From assembly GCA_026389265.1 (NCBI GenBank), contig JAPLIE010000147.1, forward strand, positions 1-32,120: a DNA stretch of 32,120 bases. Direction: 5' to 3'. The translations under genes and the position numbers were made by a program. This stretch comes from Cyanobacteriota bacterium (GTDB lineage Bacteria; Cyanobacteriota; Cyanobacteriia; PCC-6307; Cyanobiaceae). Every line of letters starts with the position of its first letter. The stretch's first letter is position 1. Of this stretch, positions 1 through 8,453 are shown piece by piece. The notes under the pieces were generated by a model. That model saw nothing but the letters and a program-made list of their open reading frames with translations. It ran no database searches and was not told the DNA's origin.

Positions 1-1029
1 CTCTTGGAGTTTTGACACTCTTTGTTGCTCATCCCAGAAACCTCGTTGGCCCACTGTCGCAATCAGATCTGATTGCGTAATGATAGCCATGATTCCGCCA
101 GAATCAAGTCCACTTAGCAATTTTCGAGGTGCCCTAAAGCAACTCGGCGAATCAAAACCTGAATAGCCCACATAAACGCTGGTTGATGATTGATTGGCCG
201 GGGTCAACCAGCGGTAGCCAAGCTCCGTGGAGATACCAGCAAACCCGTCAAAATTGGAGCCGACTGCGCTATAGGAATACAGCATCGATGCTGCGCGCTG
301 CTGGCTCAACGGCACAAAGGTGTTGGCCGTGGCCAGGAGCATGCCCCCAGACGAGGGGAAAGCGTTGGCAAAACCACTCGCCCCGACCCCGAAGCTGGGC
401 GCAATGACGGGAAAGCGTTGATTGATGTCATAATCTTCGGGGATCAAGGTTTCAGCATTAGAATCAATGTCTACAGTGCCAGCGAGCACGGCAACAGTAT
501 AATTACCCTGAAGATCTTGCTGAACAATAAATACCGTTTTCCGGCTATTGCCCTTGCGAGTATTTTGGGCAAAGCACACACTCCCAACACCGCTTAGAAG
601 TATTTTCTGGCCAGGATTAGATGAATCGAGTTGCACGCAGTCTTTGCCAAGGAAGAAGCTGGATTTATCCCGCATCACCAAATCGGTTGACTCACGAAAA
701 AAGGATCCAGCCTTAGTATTTGTTGCTGATACAATTTCGCCAGCCGAGATTCTAGCGGTAGCCGTAGTTTTATCCGTTGTTTGAACAAGCTCTTTAAGTT
801 TTGCCGAGTCACCCTCCGCAACAGGCTTGCCATTGATCGTAACCCTCGCAGACTTTGATTTTTTTGCAATCGTCTCGATGCGCAACTTCGTTGGCCTCCA
901 AGGAACCAACCCGGCACTTGCTTGGTCCGGCAGAGCAAAAGCCATGGCCAGTACAGCTACTGATAGCGAAGCAACCAGCGAAACGGATGAGCCGCCAAAA
1001 TTCTTGGCTGTCTTATCGAATACAAACAT
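1..1029 (-). CDS. Secreted/outer-membrane type protein, partial (runs off the left edge)
   Basis: An uninterrupted minus-strand frame of 343 codons starts at ATG 1029 and is still open at base 1, so the C-terminus lies outside the window. Residues 1-39 form a long signal peptide: Lys at position 6, a hydrophobic stretch at about 15-32, and an ASA cleavage motif at 37-39. The next ~160 residues are Thr/Ser/Lys-rich. The stretch ending VAVLAGTVDI recalls FecR-like beta domains, but this is weak. From about residue 265, alternating hydrophobic/aromatic strands (ISTELGYRWLTP, SSTSVYVGYSGF) look like the first strands of an outer-membrane beta-barrel. The AT-richer codon use differs from the GC-rich genes to its right. 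I see no strong Shine-Dalgarno sequence before the ATG. Being an edge ORF, it is easily missed in favour of shorter shadow frames. Confidence 0.75.
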   Translation of the reverse strand, partial: MFVFDKTAKNFGGSSVSLVASLSVAVLAMAFALPDQASAGLVPWRPTKLRIETIAKKSKSARVTINGKPVAEGDSAKLKELVQTTDKTTATARISAGEIVSATNTKAGSFFRESTDLVMRDKSSFFLGKDCVQLDSSNPGQKILLSGVGSVCFAQNTRKGNSRKTVFIVQQDLQGNYTVAVLAGTVDIDSNAETLIPEDYDINQRFPVIAPSFGVGASGFANAFPSSGGMLLATANTFVPLSQQRAASMLYSYSAVGSNFDGFAGISTELGYRWLTPANQSSTSVYVGYSGFDSPSCFRAPRKLLSGLDSGGIMAIITQSDLIATVGQRGFWDEQQRVSKLQE

Positions 1030-1340
1030 GAATTGGTCGGCGGAGGAAACCCAGCCAGATCTGATTACACATACCTGACAACAGTTAAGATGATGCTGAT
1101 TCCGCAAATCACCCATTAACCATGTGCCAGTTTAATGCGTGGTTAACCTATAGACCTGATGCGGATTGCTGCGGATTCACATCTAAGCCTGTGAGCATGC
1201 ACCTGGGATGAGTATCGGTTCGTAGGATGAGTGGTTAATTCGATTCTGTCGTTGATTCAATTCTGCCGTTCACTCGACTCCGTCAACAACCAACCGGATG
1301 TTGCACCGCGCGAGCACCATCCCCCATGCCGGCACAAGGA
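1030..1340. other. Intergenic region with TTAACCA/TGGTTAA inverted repeat
   Basis: No gene is visible in these 311 bases. They lie upstream of the minus-strand secreted protein. TTAACCA at 1116-1122 and TGGTTAA at 1140-1146 form 7-bp inverted arms with a 17-base spacer, and TGGTTAA occurs again at 1232-1238. These could be protein-binding sites upstream of that gene, but nothing confirms it. Confidence 0.3.
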
Positions 1341-2163
1341 TCACAGCTCCCGCGTAGCTTCTGCAGGATGCAACTCCCGTAGCACCGCGTCCGCCAGCAA
1401 CCCATGGAAGGCCGTGGTGAGGTGGGCCCAGCTGTCCCACCAGAGATAACCAACACCCGCGGGGGTTGCGCCGAGGGCTTCCGAGCACGGCTCAGCTGGG
1501 AATGGCAAGCAAGCAGCAGCCGATCGAACCCGTGCGGCACCAGGAACCTGCAGCGACGGTGCAGCGGCGACAGCCGGACCCCCCGGAGAGCCTGCACCCT
1601 CGCCATCGAGCTCCAGCACCGGCCGCCCGATCTCCGTGAACCCGTAGGCCGCCGGATCGGCCCGCACCGCCAGGAAGAGCGCGTGGAAATCCGGCTGCAC
1701 CACCACCAGCCCCCGCCGCGCCGCCAGGTCCTGCAAGGCCCAGGCCGGCCGCCGCCAGGCGCTCCACGGCACCGAGCAGATGCCGGTTCACCCCCTCCCC
1801 GACGGCGGGTGAGGGGGGTGCATCGAGGTAATCGTTGGCGCCGGCCCGCAGCACCACCAGGGCCTCGGGATCGGGCGGGGCTTGCTCCAGAAACCCCGCC
1901 ACCTGCTCGATCAGGTTGGGCATTCCCTTCGGCGATAGGCCTGCTCCAGAGCGGGCGCCGCCGAAGGCATGATTCGTGCCGCCGGCCAGGGAGTGGACCA
2001 GGGGAGGCAAGCCAAGCCGCTCAGCCAGCTGCTCCACCCACACCGGACCATCGCAGCGGCGGCCCCGCCAATGGGGCGGGCACGGGAAGGCGGCATCACC
2101 CCGGAGCGCATAGGCGTTGCCCCCATCGCAGAGGCTGTCGCCGAACACGATCAGGGAGACCAC
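1341..2163 (-). pseudogene. GDSL-type lipase/esterase, broken by internal deletion and frameshift
   Basis: The first frame starts at 2163 and carries GDSL blocks in the right order: FGDSLCDGGN with the nucleophile Ser near residue 9, NHAFGGARSG, and AGANDYLD (block III GxND). The ORF is lost after about residue 130, near 1750. The end of the protein continues in another minus frame (about 1770 to 1341): LQDLAARRGLVVVQPDFHAL, YGFTEIGRPVLE, and the catalytic Asp/His block WWDSWAHLTTAFH. Family members normally have about 60 more residues between block III and this helix, so a deletion plus frameshift is the simplest reading. The usual block V is DxxHP; here it is D-S-W-A-H-L, a further sign of decay. 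As an intact enzyme it would hydrolyse ester bonds. Whether either half is made is unknown. Confidence 0.65.
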
Positions 2164-2239
2164 GGCAGACTTCTCACATCGGGGTGCTCAGGACATGGTG
2201 ATCTGAGCCCATCCTGATGGCCCCGAAGACTCTGCACAC

Positions 2240-2473
2240 TCACGCAGGCGATCGCCTGGGGATCAACCCTCCGGCCACAGGAGCACCGGGATGCACGCAG
2301 AGCCGGTTGCGACCGGCCGCCTTCGCCGCGTAGAGCATCGTGTCGGCGGCGGCCACCACCTCCTTCGCGGCCCTGCCGGGTTGCGCCATGCACGAGGCGA
2401 GCCCGTGGGGAATCGCCCTGCCGCCGTTTGCCAACCTGACCCCAGAGCTATTCACACCAGCAATCGGCTCCAT
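2240..2473 (-). pseudogene. C-terminal tail of a GGDEF (diguanylate cyclase) domain
   Basis: This short minus-strand frame contains the typical end of a GGDEF domain: a HGLASC strand, then AAKEVVAAADTMLYAAKAAG followed by RNRL, matching the family ending 'A..ll..AD.aLY.AK..GRN'. The GG(D/E)EF active-site loop and everything before it are absent, so it cannot make cyclic di-GMP. The ORF has an ATG at 2473, but the first ~20 residues have no resemblance to the family and look like chance coding after a truncation. It is divergent from the acyltransferase gene that starts 3 bases away. A HIP1-type palindrome (CAGGCGATCGCCTG, 2245-2258) sits at its end. Confidence 0.55.
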
Positions 2474-2475
2474 CG

Positions 2476-3987
2476 ATGCCCAGCCCCACCTCCCTGGAAT
2501 TCATCCCGCCCCGGCTGGACGGCCGGGTGCTGGCCGGCGCCCGCCGGCTGCTGCCGCTGTGGCTACACCGGGCCGGCCTCCGCAGCGTGCGGGTGGAGGG
2601 CATGGAGCGGCTGCAGGCGGCGATGGAGGCGTTCCAGGGCGGCCGCAGCCGGCTGCTGCTGGCCTTCCGCCACCCCAGCCTCGATGATCCGGCTGTGATG
2701 GCCCACCTGCTCTGGGTCGACCTGGCCCGGGCCGGCCCACCCGGCAGCGAGGGAGAGCGCCGACGCCGCTTCCGCCCCCGCCCCCATGCCCAGTTCCTCT
2801 ACGACCGCGGCATCCCGCTCTGGGCCGGTGCCCCGATCGGCTGGCTGCTCTCGCACCTGGGGGGCTGCTCGATCCAGCGCAGCAAGCTCGACCTGCCGGC
2901 CCTCCGCACCGCCCGCGCCCTGCTCCTGGATGGCCCCTATCCCTTTGCAGTAGCGCCGGAGGGGTCCACCAATGGCCACAACGAGGTGATCAGTCCGTTG
3001 GAGCCGGGGGTGGCCCAGCTGGCCCTGTGGACTGCCGACGACCTGGCCCGGGCCGGCCGACCGGAGGCCACCACCCTGCTGCCGATCGGCCTGCAGTACA
3101 GCTTCATCGCTCCGGTGTGGCCGGCGATCGAAAGGCTCCTGCGCGAGCTGGAAACGGAAGTGGGGTTGCCCCCCGCCCCGGACCGCTCCCTGGAGCCGCA
3201 GCGGCTCTACGGGCGTCTTTACAGCCTGGCCGAGGTGATCCTCACCCGGATGGAGAGCTTCTACCGCGACGCCTACCACCAGCCTCTGCCCAAGGTCCCG
3301 GACACGACCACATCCAGCGACAACGCCAGCCAGGAGCCGGGCGGCCCCGTCCCGCAACCCTTGGAAGCCCCAGCCAGCAACAACAGCGATTTCGGCGCGC
3401 GGCTCAGCCGGCTGATGGAGGCGGCCCTGCAGGTGGCTGAGCGCGCCCTGGCGGTGGAGGGGCGCGGCGATGTGAACGAGCGCTGCCGGCGGCTGGAGCA
3501 AGCCGGCTGGGACCGCCTCTACCCCGCAAGCGGCACCGCCACACCCCTCGCCGCCAGCGCCCTGGAGCGAGGCCTGGCCAGCCGGCTGGCGGAGCAGACC
3601 GCCCAGCAGCTGTGGCACATGCGATTGGTGGAGTCGTTCGTGGCGGTGAGTGGGAGCTACGTGAAGGACGACCCCAGCCAGGAACGCTTCGCTGACACCC
3701 TGCTGATCCTCTGGGACACCCTCTGCCGCATCCGCGGCGGCAACCCGGAACGGCGCCCTCGCCTCGGGAACCGCCGGGCCCAGATCCGCATCGGCGAGGC
3801 CATCGCAGTGGCCCCCCGCCTGGCCGCCTACCGCACCGATCGCCGCAGCGCCGTGGCCGCCCTCACCGCCGACCTGCAGCGGGAAATGGAGGGCCTGATC
3901 GTGCCCTCCGGTGATGGAGGGGATCGCGGAGAACGCGGCGACAGGACCCGGACCCCAGCTCAGCCAGCCGCCAGCCGGGCCAGGTAG
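2476..3987 (+). CDS. PlsC-like lysophospholipid acyltransferase with long C-terminal extension
   Basis: 503 residues. The N-terminal half has the acyltransferase signature: H66-x4-D71 (FRHPSLDDP) for catalysis, and a phosphate-binding PEGS motif at 162-165 (VAPEGSTNGHNE) corresponding to the FPEGTR block. The family transfers acyl chains to lysophosphatidic acid or related acceptors at the membrane; the exact acceptor cannot be told. PlsC enzymes are usually about 250 residues. Here a Pro/Ser-rich linker (about 275-305) is followed by a ~200-residue mostly helical domain that I do not recognise. The gene overlaps the convergent oxygenase gene tail-to-tail by 28 bases (3960-3987). GC content and codon use match the core genome. 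Confidence 0.75.
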   Translation: MPSPTSLEFIPPRLDGRVLAGARRLLPLWLHRAGLRSVRVEGMERLQAAMEAFQGGRSRLLLAFRHPSLDDPAVMAHLLWVDLARAGPPGSEGERRRRFRPRPHAQFLYDRGIPLWAGAPIGWLLSHLGGCSIQRSKLDLPALRTARALLLDGPYPFAVAPEGSTNGHNEVISPLEPGVAQLALWTADDLARAGRPEATTLLPIGLQYSFIAPVWPAIERLLRELETEVGLPPAPDRSLEPQRLYGRLYSLAEVILTRMESFYRDAYHQPLPKVPDTTTSSDNASQEPGGPVPQPLEAPASNNSDFGARLSRLMEAALQVAERALAVEGRGDVNERCRRLEQAGWDRLYPASGTATPLAASALERGLASRLAEQTAQQLWHMRLVESFVAVSGSYVKDDPSQERFADTLLILWDTLCRIRGGNPERRPRLGNRRAQIRIGEAIAVAPRLAAYRTDRRSAVAALTADLQREMEGLIVPSGDGGDRGERGDRTRTPAQPAASRAR

Positions 3988-4586
3988 GCCTCGCGGCTGC
4001 CGGCATTGATCCAGCCGGTGGCGATCGTCTTGGTGTGGCTGTGGCACACCCGGCCGCGGTGGATGTGGGAGAGACCCGCCGGGAAGATCGCCAACTTGCC
4101 CCGCTCGGCCGGTTCGTGGTGCCCCTGCCAGTGAAACTCGGTGCCGCCCTCCTCCACGTCGTTGCAATAGAGGATCCAAGCCAGCACGCGGCGGATCGGT
4201 TCGGTGGCCTCCTCGCTGGTGGTCCAGTCGCAGTGCCAGCGGTGGAAGCCCTCGCCGGGGGCGTAGCGCTGCAGGTTGAAGATCGGATTCACGAACAGCT
4301 CCTGCTCCGGGCAGCAGTCGCGATACAGGGGCCGCTCCTCGAGCCAGCGGTTCAGCCCGGCCGTCACGCCCCGCAGGATCACCTCGGCCAGGGCGAAGGC
4401 CTCCGGATCGCTGCGATCGATCGCCACCAGGCTGATATCGGTGGACACCTTGGCGGGATCGCCGCCGCCGCCGGGCCCGAAGGCCACGCCGGGCCGCTGC
4501 AGATCACCGCGGCGATCGAAGAAGGCCAGCACCCCATCGGCCAGGGCGGCATAGCCGGTGTTGCGATAGGTGCCGATTAACTGCAT
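3960..4586 (-). CDS. 2-oxoglutarate/Fe(II)-dependent oxygenase (prolyl-4-hydroxylase-like)
   Basis: 208 residues from the ATG at 4586; a TTG at 4604 in frame is less likely. The iron site is visible: H118-x-D120 in FHRWHCDW, a distal His in SHIHRG (about 174-176), and Lys186 as 2-oxoglutarate ligand before the typical TGWIN strand. The double-stranded beta-helix order (VNPIFNLQRYAPGEGF, then HxD, then LYCNDVEEGGTEF) matches the P4Hc/SM-20 type that hydroxylates a protein or small substrate using O2 and 2-oxoglutarate. The substrate is unknown. The acidic EEGGTEFHW strand and the GKLAIFPAGLSHIHRG turn are well conserved in form, and nothing appears broken. It converges on the PlsC-like gene. 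Confidence 0.8.
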   Translation of the reverse strand: MQLIGTYRNTGYAALADGVLAFFDRRGDLQRPGVAFGPGGGGDPAKVSTDISLVAIDRSDPEAFALAEVILRGVTAGLNRWLEERPLYRDCCPEQELFVNPIFNLQRYAPGEGFHRWHCDWTTSEEATEPIRRVLAWILYCNDVEEGGTEFHWQGHHEPAERGKLAIFPAGLSHIHRGRVCHSHTKTIATGWINAGSREAYLARLAAG

Positions 4587-4858
4587 GGGGGAACGGGAGA
4601 ACAATGCAGAAAGCGGGTCAGAGCGAACCGGTGGTGCCCACCCCGGTCATCGGCCGCAGGGCCAAGAACGCCTCGACTTCAGTCGAGGGCTTCGCTGGCC
4701 TACAGCATCGTGTCAAGGGCACCATCAACAGCGCGAAGGACCTTGGGCCGAAAGAAGGGGCCGGGCTCCACCAGACAAGGCGCACCGCAGGCTGGATCAC
4801 AGGTTCAGCCCCACCAGTGAGGCAGAGGAATTGGTGGATCATCTGCGCGGGCCCCATC

Positions 4859-4910
4859 CCGGTTCAGCAAACCGGTTCAGCTAACCAGCTCAGCGAACCA
4901 GCTCAGCGGA
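4859..4910. repeat. Four tandem copies of a 13-base unit
   Basis: Four head-to-tail 13-mers: CCGGTTCAGCAAA, CCGGTTCAGCTAA, CCAGCTCAGCGAA, CCAGCTCAGCGGA. The last copy covers the stop codon of the neighbouring minus-strand gene (TGA at 4903-4905), so the array lies in its 3' untranslated region. The unit length is not a multiple of three. Function is unknown. Confidence 0.7.
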
Positions 4911-5454
4911 ACGGAATCACCACCCCGCCATCGCGACGCTGCCAGCGCTGCCGGTCGGGAACCACTAGGGAAGCCAGACCAACGGCATCCAGGGCGGCGG
5001 ACACCGGCTCCAGATCGGACTCCTCCGCGGACGCTTCCCCGACGGCGGACAGACCCCCCTCCACCAGCACCTGCCCTTCAGCCGGATCCGCCAGTAGCCG
5101 CAGACCGGTGGCCTCGAACTCCCGGCTGAAGAACAGGCGACGCAGGCGGCCGGAGCGCTCTGGGCCCAGAGAGGCGGCAAAGGCCTCCAGGGAGGCCGTG
5201 TCTCCGGCGCAGCCGCTGTTGAGGGCCAGCCAGATCAGCAGCTTGGCCCAGCTCTCGATTGTCCAGGGCGGCGCAAAGCTGGTGCGGTGCTGCCGCACCA
5301 GCTCCGCCAGGGCGAAATCGGCCAGGTTGGCCCGCAGGGTGTCCTGGGAGGGCAGGGCATCGGCCGAGGCCCCTGCAAGGCCGCCCGGCTGGGCCGGCAA
5401 CGCTTCCGCAGCCTTCCCCGCTGGGTGTGGCGGCGCTGATCGAAACTCATCCAT
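4903..5454 (-). CDS. Conserved hypothetical protein, probably cyanobacterial
   Basis: 183 residues from ATG 5454 (MDEFRSAP); a TTG nine codons upstream is an alternative. After a ~45-residue Pro/Ala-rich start comes a helical, apparently globular domain: LADFALAELVRQHRTSFAPP, WTIESWAKLLIWLALNSGC, then a ...GPERSGRLRRLFFSREFEAT helix. The tail (about 110-183) holds short strands ending DRQRWQRRDGGVVIPFR. I associate this pattern with an uncharacterised protein of marine and freshwater Synechococcus but cannot name a function. It is divergent from the 84-residue protein at 5516, with 61 bases between the starts, so the two may share a control region. Confidence 0.6.
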   Translation of the reverse strand: MDEFRSAPPHPAGKAAEALPAQPGGLAGASADALPSQDTLRANLADFALAELVRQHRTSFAPPWTIESWAKLLIWLALNSGCAGDTASLEAFAASLGPERSGRLRRLFFSREFEATGLRLLADPAEGQVLVEGGLSAVGEASAEESDLEPVSAALDAVGLASLVVPDRQRWQRRDGGVVIPFR

Positions 5455-5515
5455 GCGGCCATCCTCCCCGGCGGGGGGCAAACTGCAGAGGCATGCAACC
5501 TGCAGGAGACGCTCG

Positions 5516-5770
5516 ATGACCCTCGATCTGAACGATCCGGAACTCGAGTTCAGCGACCTGGTGACCGCCTACCAGAGCTGGGTGATGGCCGTGATCAACG
5601 ACGAAAAACTGGGCGGCGAGAAGCTGCTCACCGATGAGATCGCCGACGACGCCATCAATGCGATGCGCTTCCTGCCCGACGTGGTGACCAGCGCCATCGA
5701 AACCACCCTGGCCCGGGTCTACGACGTGGATCCGGAGGAACTCTCCGACCTGCTCTATCCGGAGGACTGA
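5516..5770 (+). CDS. Small acidic conserved cyanobacterial protein (84 aa)
   Basis: The start is fixed by AGGAG at 5504-5508, seven bases before ATG 5516. A longer in-frame ORF reaches back to 4604 but its upstream part is low-complexity and runs antisense to another gene. The protein is highly acidic with no transmembrane segment: two amphipathic helices (FSDLVTAYQSWVMAVINDEK and EIADDAINAMRFLPDVVTSA) and the tail VYDVDPEELSDLLYPED. I believe it is a conserved picocyanobacterial family without known function. Size, charge and helix content suggest a soluble protein-binding factor, but that is a guess. Confidence 0.75.
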   Translation: MTLDLNDPELEFSDLVTAYQSWVMAVINDEKLGGEKLLTDEIADDAINAMRFLPDVVTSAIETTLARVYDVDPEELSDLLYPED

Positions 5771-5799
5771 GGATCAGGTCGAAGGAAGGGCCGCCGGAC

Positions 5800-6647
5800 T
5801 CACCGGCGCGCCCGGGAAGGGATCGGCCGCTCTTTCTGGTCATCCTCGGTCCACTCTTTGGGGTACGCGGATTTTTCGACGGCCCCCGGTTTAAACGCAC
5901 TGCGGAAGCCCGTCGACGAAGGCGGGTTGTTGATCAGGTCCTGACCGAAGTATTCGCCCACCTTTTGGCCCGAAACCCCAATGGCGGCCAGGTTCTGCCG
6001 CCGAAGACCCAACAGCCCGGCGGCAGCCACCAGTGCCACACCACCAGTGCCACAAGGGTGGAAGCGATCGTGCGCTGCACCAATCCCTCCAGCCGGCTGC
6101 GCCTCTGGTCATCCAGCCGTGTCACGAGGCGGGTTTCGCCGTCGCTGAGGGCCTTGGCGAGCTTGGCCTTCACCTGGCTCGCCGTTTCGGTGGGGTCCAC
6201 CGCCATGGAGATGCTGGGATAGCGCTGCACCACCCGGGCCACGGCCAGGGGCGTGCTGAGCGGGGCCACCTGATCGAGCAGCTGTCGGGTGCGGTAGGGC
6301 TGCAGCTGGCCAGCGATTTCCGACTGCACGGCCCTATCGAAACCCATCGCATCGCGAATCATCAACGGCACCAGCAGCAGGTAGCCCACGAGCAGGGGGA
6401 GCAGCAGCCGATGGAGAAGCTGCACCGGCAACTGCTCATGGCTACGCCGAGCCCGGTTCCCCTGCAGGAAGATCAGGGCAAGAGAAAGCAGCAGCCAGGG
6501 CACAAAAGCAATCAGACCATTGGCGATCGAAAGCCGGCCAACAACGCTTCTGAGCATGTCGGGCGACAGGGTGCCCCGGAACAAAAAATTGATCGCACCG
6601 ATCGTTAAGAGGCCATAACCGGCCAGGCGCAATTGGAAACAGTTCAT
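5800..6647 (-). pseudogene. HpsJ-like membrane protein, frameshifted by a 14-bp tandem duplication
   Basis: The start is ATG 6647 (MNCFQLRLAG). Segments visible: hydrophobic helices at about residues 7-22, 40-60 and 80-98; a soluble periplasm-like part with AMGFDRAVQSEIAGQLQPYR and ISMAVDPTETASQVKAKLAK; then a last helix TIASTLVALV. At 6027-6054 a perfect 14-base duplication (CCACCAGTGCCACA twice) shifts the frame. Removing one copy gives TLVALVAAAGLLGLRRQNLA and carries the protein on to the stop at 5800, 277 residues in all. As read, translation ends out of frame at 5934. The fold resembles the HpsJ family (polysaccharide/hormogonium associated) of cyanobacteria; that name is tentative. The break could be real, reversible by slippage, or an assembly error. 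Confidence 0.65.
6027..6054. repeat. Perfect 14-bp tandem duplication
   Basis: CCACCAGTGCCACA occupies 6027-6040 and again 6041-6054 without a mismatch. Fourteen is not divisible by three, so the second copy shifts the reading frame of the HpsJ-like gene inside its last transmembrane helix. A clean duplication with both flanks still coding suggests a recent event. Confidence 0.9.
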
Positions 6648-7335
6648 CCTTGCGACGAGAGAAATCCCTGGGGTAATTTTAAAGAAATCTATGGATAAAT
6701 CCCGGCCGATCCCGGTTTCGCAGCGGATGTGCGCAACCCTGCACCGCAACAGCACCATTGCCGCTCACGGCGCGCATCAGCCGCCGGGGACAGCGGCCTG
6801 GCAGCGCCGTTCGGCGATCCGCCCAGGCAAGAGCGCCGGAACGTTGTAGGGTTTCAAAGATCTGGAATGGACCGAGGCCGATCCTCGAAGCCGTCCCTCC
6901 AGACCAGCCCAGAATCACCATCAGGGCTCGCGCTCCCGAACCGCGACCAGCCCCGATCTCCCGTCTGCGCTTCAGCAAGGCCCGAACCATCCCCGAGAAA
7001 CCCGGGATCGGCCATCGCCCAACCAACCCCACCCCATCCGGTCCCGGCGAGCAGCCCCACGCAATGGGCAAGCCGCTCGGAGGCCTTTGGACCCACAGCC
7101 CCCTTGAGGGCATTCACCGCATCAGCATGACCAAACCGACCATGACGACACCAAAAACAGCCATCCCCATGGCCCGGGCCCACCCCTTCCGGGGGGCGAG
7201 CCCCTGGCCCAACCAACCCCGGACCGGACAAGGGACGCGCTCCACCGCTGTGGCCCCCTCCTGTCCCCTGCCGCGCCGCACCGCCAGCGGCCCGGGCCGA
7301 CCAGCCCCCACCTGGGAGGAACTCCTGGGTCAGCG
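6648..7335. other. 688-base stretch without a recognisable gene
   Basis: Several Pro/Gly/Arg-rich frames are open on both strands, as expected in GC-rich DNA, but none shows a known domain. The only candidate I would keep is the small minus-strand ORF at 7114-7311. The rest may hold the promoter of the HpsJ-like gene and decayed sequence. Confidence 0.4.
7114..7311 (-). CDS. Possible small single-pass membrane protein (65 aa)
   Basis: The GTG start at 7311 is preceded by CAGGAG at a workable distance. The first 45 residues are basic and Gly/Arg/Pro-rich. The C-terminus (RAMGMAVFGVVMVGLVMLMR) is a clear hydrophobic helix ended by Arg, which would anchor the protein in a membrane with its tail inside. 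No family is recognised. It lies just downstream of the RluA gene on the same strand. A plus-strand frame over the same bases is Pro-rich and less convincing. Confidence 0.3.
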   Translation of the reverse strand: MGAGRPGPLAVRRGRGQEGATAVERVPCPVRGWLGQGLAPRKGWARAMGMAVFGVVMVGLVMLMR

Positions 7336-8058
7336 CTAAGGGGCCCCAAGCCCTCGCCCAGGCTGCGGGTCAGATCCCAAGGGCGGCGTGAGCGGCCCCG
7401 GTGGCGCGCCTTGCCAGGGCAGGGGAGCCTCGAGACTGAGGGGCTCACCGGTGCGCGGATGCACCAGGTTGAGCCGCCAGGCATGCAGCCGCAGCCGGCC
7501 AGCAGCACCGCGACTGCGGGCAGGGCCATAGAGAGGATCCCCCAGGATCGGGTGACCCAGCCAGGCCAGATGGACCCGCAGCTGGTGGGAACGACCGGTG
7601 TGGGGCTCCAACCGCAGCCGGCACCAGCCCGCTCCCCGCTCCAGGCACCACCAGTCGGTGCGACTGGGCCGGCCGGCGGGATGCACCCGATAGAGGGGTG
7701 GCCGGTGGCGGGCCTTGGCCAGGGCCGCCTCCACCCGCCCGGCCGGGGCAGACGGCCAGCCGGCCACATCAGCCAGATAGGTGCGTCGCAGCCGCCGTGC
7801 CTCCAAGGCCATCGAAAGGCTCCGGTGCGTCTCCGGATCGCGGGCGAGCAGCAACAGGCCGGAGGTATCGCGATCGAGGCGATGGGGCAACCGCAGCGGC
7901 CCCCAGGCCGGCTCCAGACGGGCCGGCACCGCGTCGGCCAGGGCTGGGCCGCGGCCGCTCTGGCTGAGCAGCCCCGAGGGTTTGTCGATCACCAGCAACC
8001 AGGGATCGGCATGGAGCACCACGGGATCCGCCGGGACAGGACTCGGCATGGCAGGCAT
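7336..8058 (-). CDS. RluA-family RNA pseudouridine synthase
   Basis: 240 residues. Of three clustered ATGs, 8058 is preferred because GGGAGG precedes it by six bases. The family rearranges uridine to pseudouridine in rRNA or tRNA. The catalytic motif HRLDRDTSGLLLLAR is present with Asp at about residue 62, as is the second conserved block EPHTGRSHQLRVHLAWLGHP and the following GDPLYG. The opening strand DPWLLVIDKPSGLLSQSG is also typical. No S4 domain is present, so it belongs to the shorter RluA/TruC-like type; the target base is unknown. Length is normal for that group, and the gene appears intact. Confidence 0.88.
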   Translation of the reverse strand: MPAMPSPVPADPVVLHADPWLLVIDKPSGLLSQSGRGPALADAVPARLEPAWGPLRLPHRLDRDTSGLLLLARDPETHRSLSMALEARRLRRTYLADVAGWPSAPAGRVEAALAKARHRPPLYRVHPAGRPSRTDWWCLERGAGWCRLRLEPHTGRSHQLRVHLAWLGHPILGDPLYGPARSRGAAGRLRLHAWRLNLVHPRTGEPLSLEAPLPWQGAPPGPLTPPLGSDPQPGRGLGAP

Positions 8059-8152
8059 TCCACACCTCCCCATGCTGCTGCGTGATCTGAACCTGCTGGC
8101 GGAGTCCTATCCCCACCTGCGGGAACACCTGTGGCTGCGGCCAGCTGAGCGC

Positions 8153-8368
8153 TCAGGCCGAATCGCCCCCGGCCGGCTCCGGCAAGGGGCAGGTGGTTTC
8201 GATCCGCTCCGCCAGGGCCAGGCAGCGATCCATCTCCTGCCAGAGCAGCTCGCGCCGCTGGGCATCAACGGCGAAGGAGCGGTGATGCAGATCCCGCCCC
8301 ACGTAGCGAAGGGCATCCCGAAGGCGCAGCCAATCGTCGGGGCTGAAGGCTGGAAGTGGCGACTCCAT
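8153..8368 (-). CDS. Small conserved hypothetical protein (71 aa)
   Basis: The start at ATG 8368 gives MESPLPAFSPDDWLRLRDAL; the 25 codons upstream in frame are Pro-rich and unlikely to be coding. The protein is one long amphipathic helical unit (RLRDALRYVGRDLHHRSFAV, then QRRELLWQEMDRCLALAERI) with a short acidic tail. It has no membrane segment and no metal motif. I do not recognise the family. It lies between the pseudouridine synthase and the zinc-peptidase-like gene on the same strand, with gaps of about 85-95 bases, so co-transcription is possible. Confidence 0.5.
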   Translation of the reverse strand: MESPLPAFSPDDWLRLRDALRYVGRDLHHRSFAVDAQRRELLWQEMDRCLALAERIETTCPLPEPAGGDSA

Positions 8369-8453
8369 CGGACTAGGGGCGGGGAAACAAGGGCGGAACA
8401 ACAAGGGCGGCGGACCGGGGTGGAAGGCGATAGCCCCCCTCAAAAGTCCCCGC

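Noticed and set aside
2563-4179. 538-codon minus-strand frame opposite the acyltransferase
   Set aside because: Mirror of a real gene in GC-rich DNA; Gly/His/Gln-rich with no domain.
4604-5515. Long plus-strand frame (388 codons) in front of the small acidic protein
   Set aside because: Low-complexity Arg/Pro/Ser-rich, antisense to a better minus-strand gene, and the 84-residue protein has its own ribosome-binding site.
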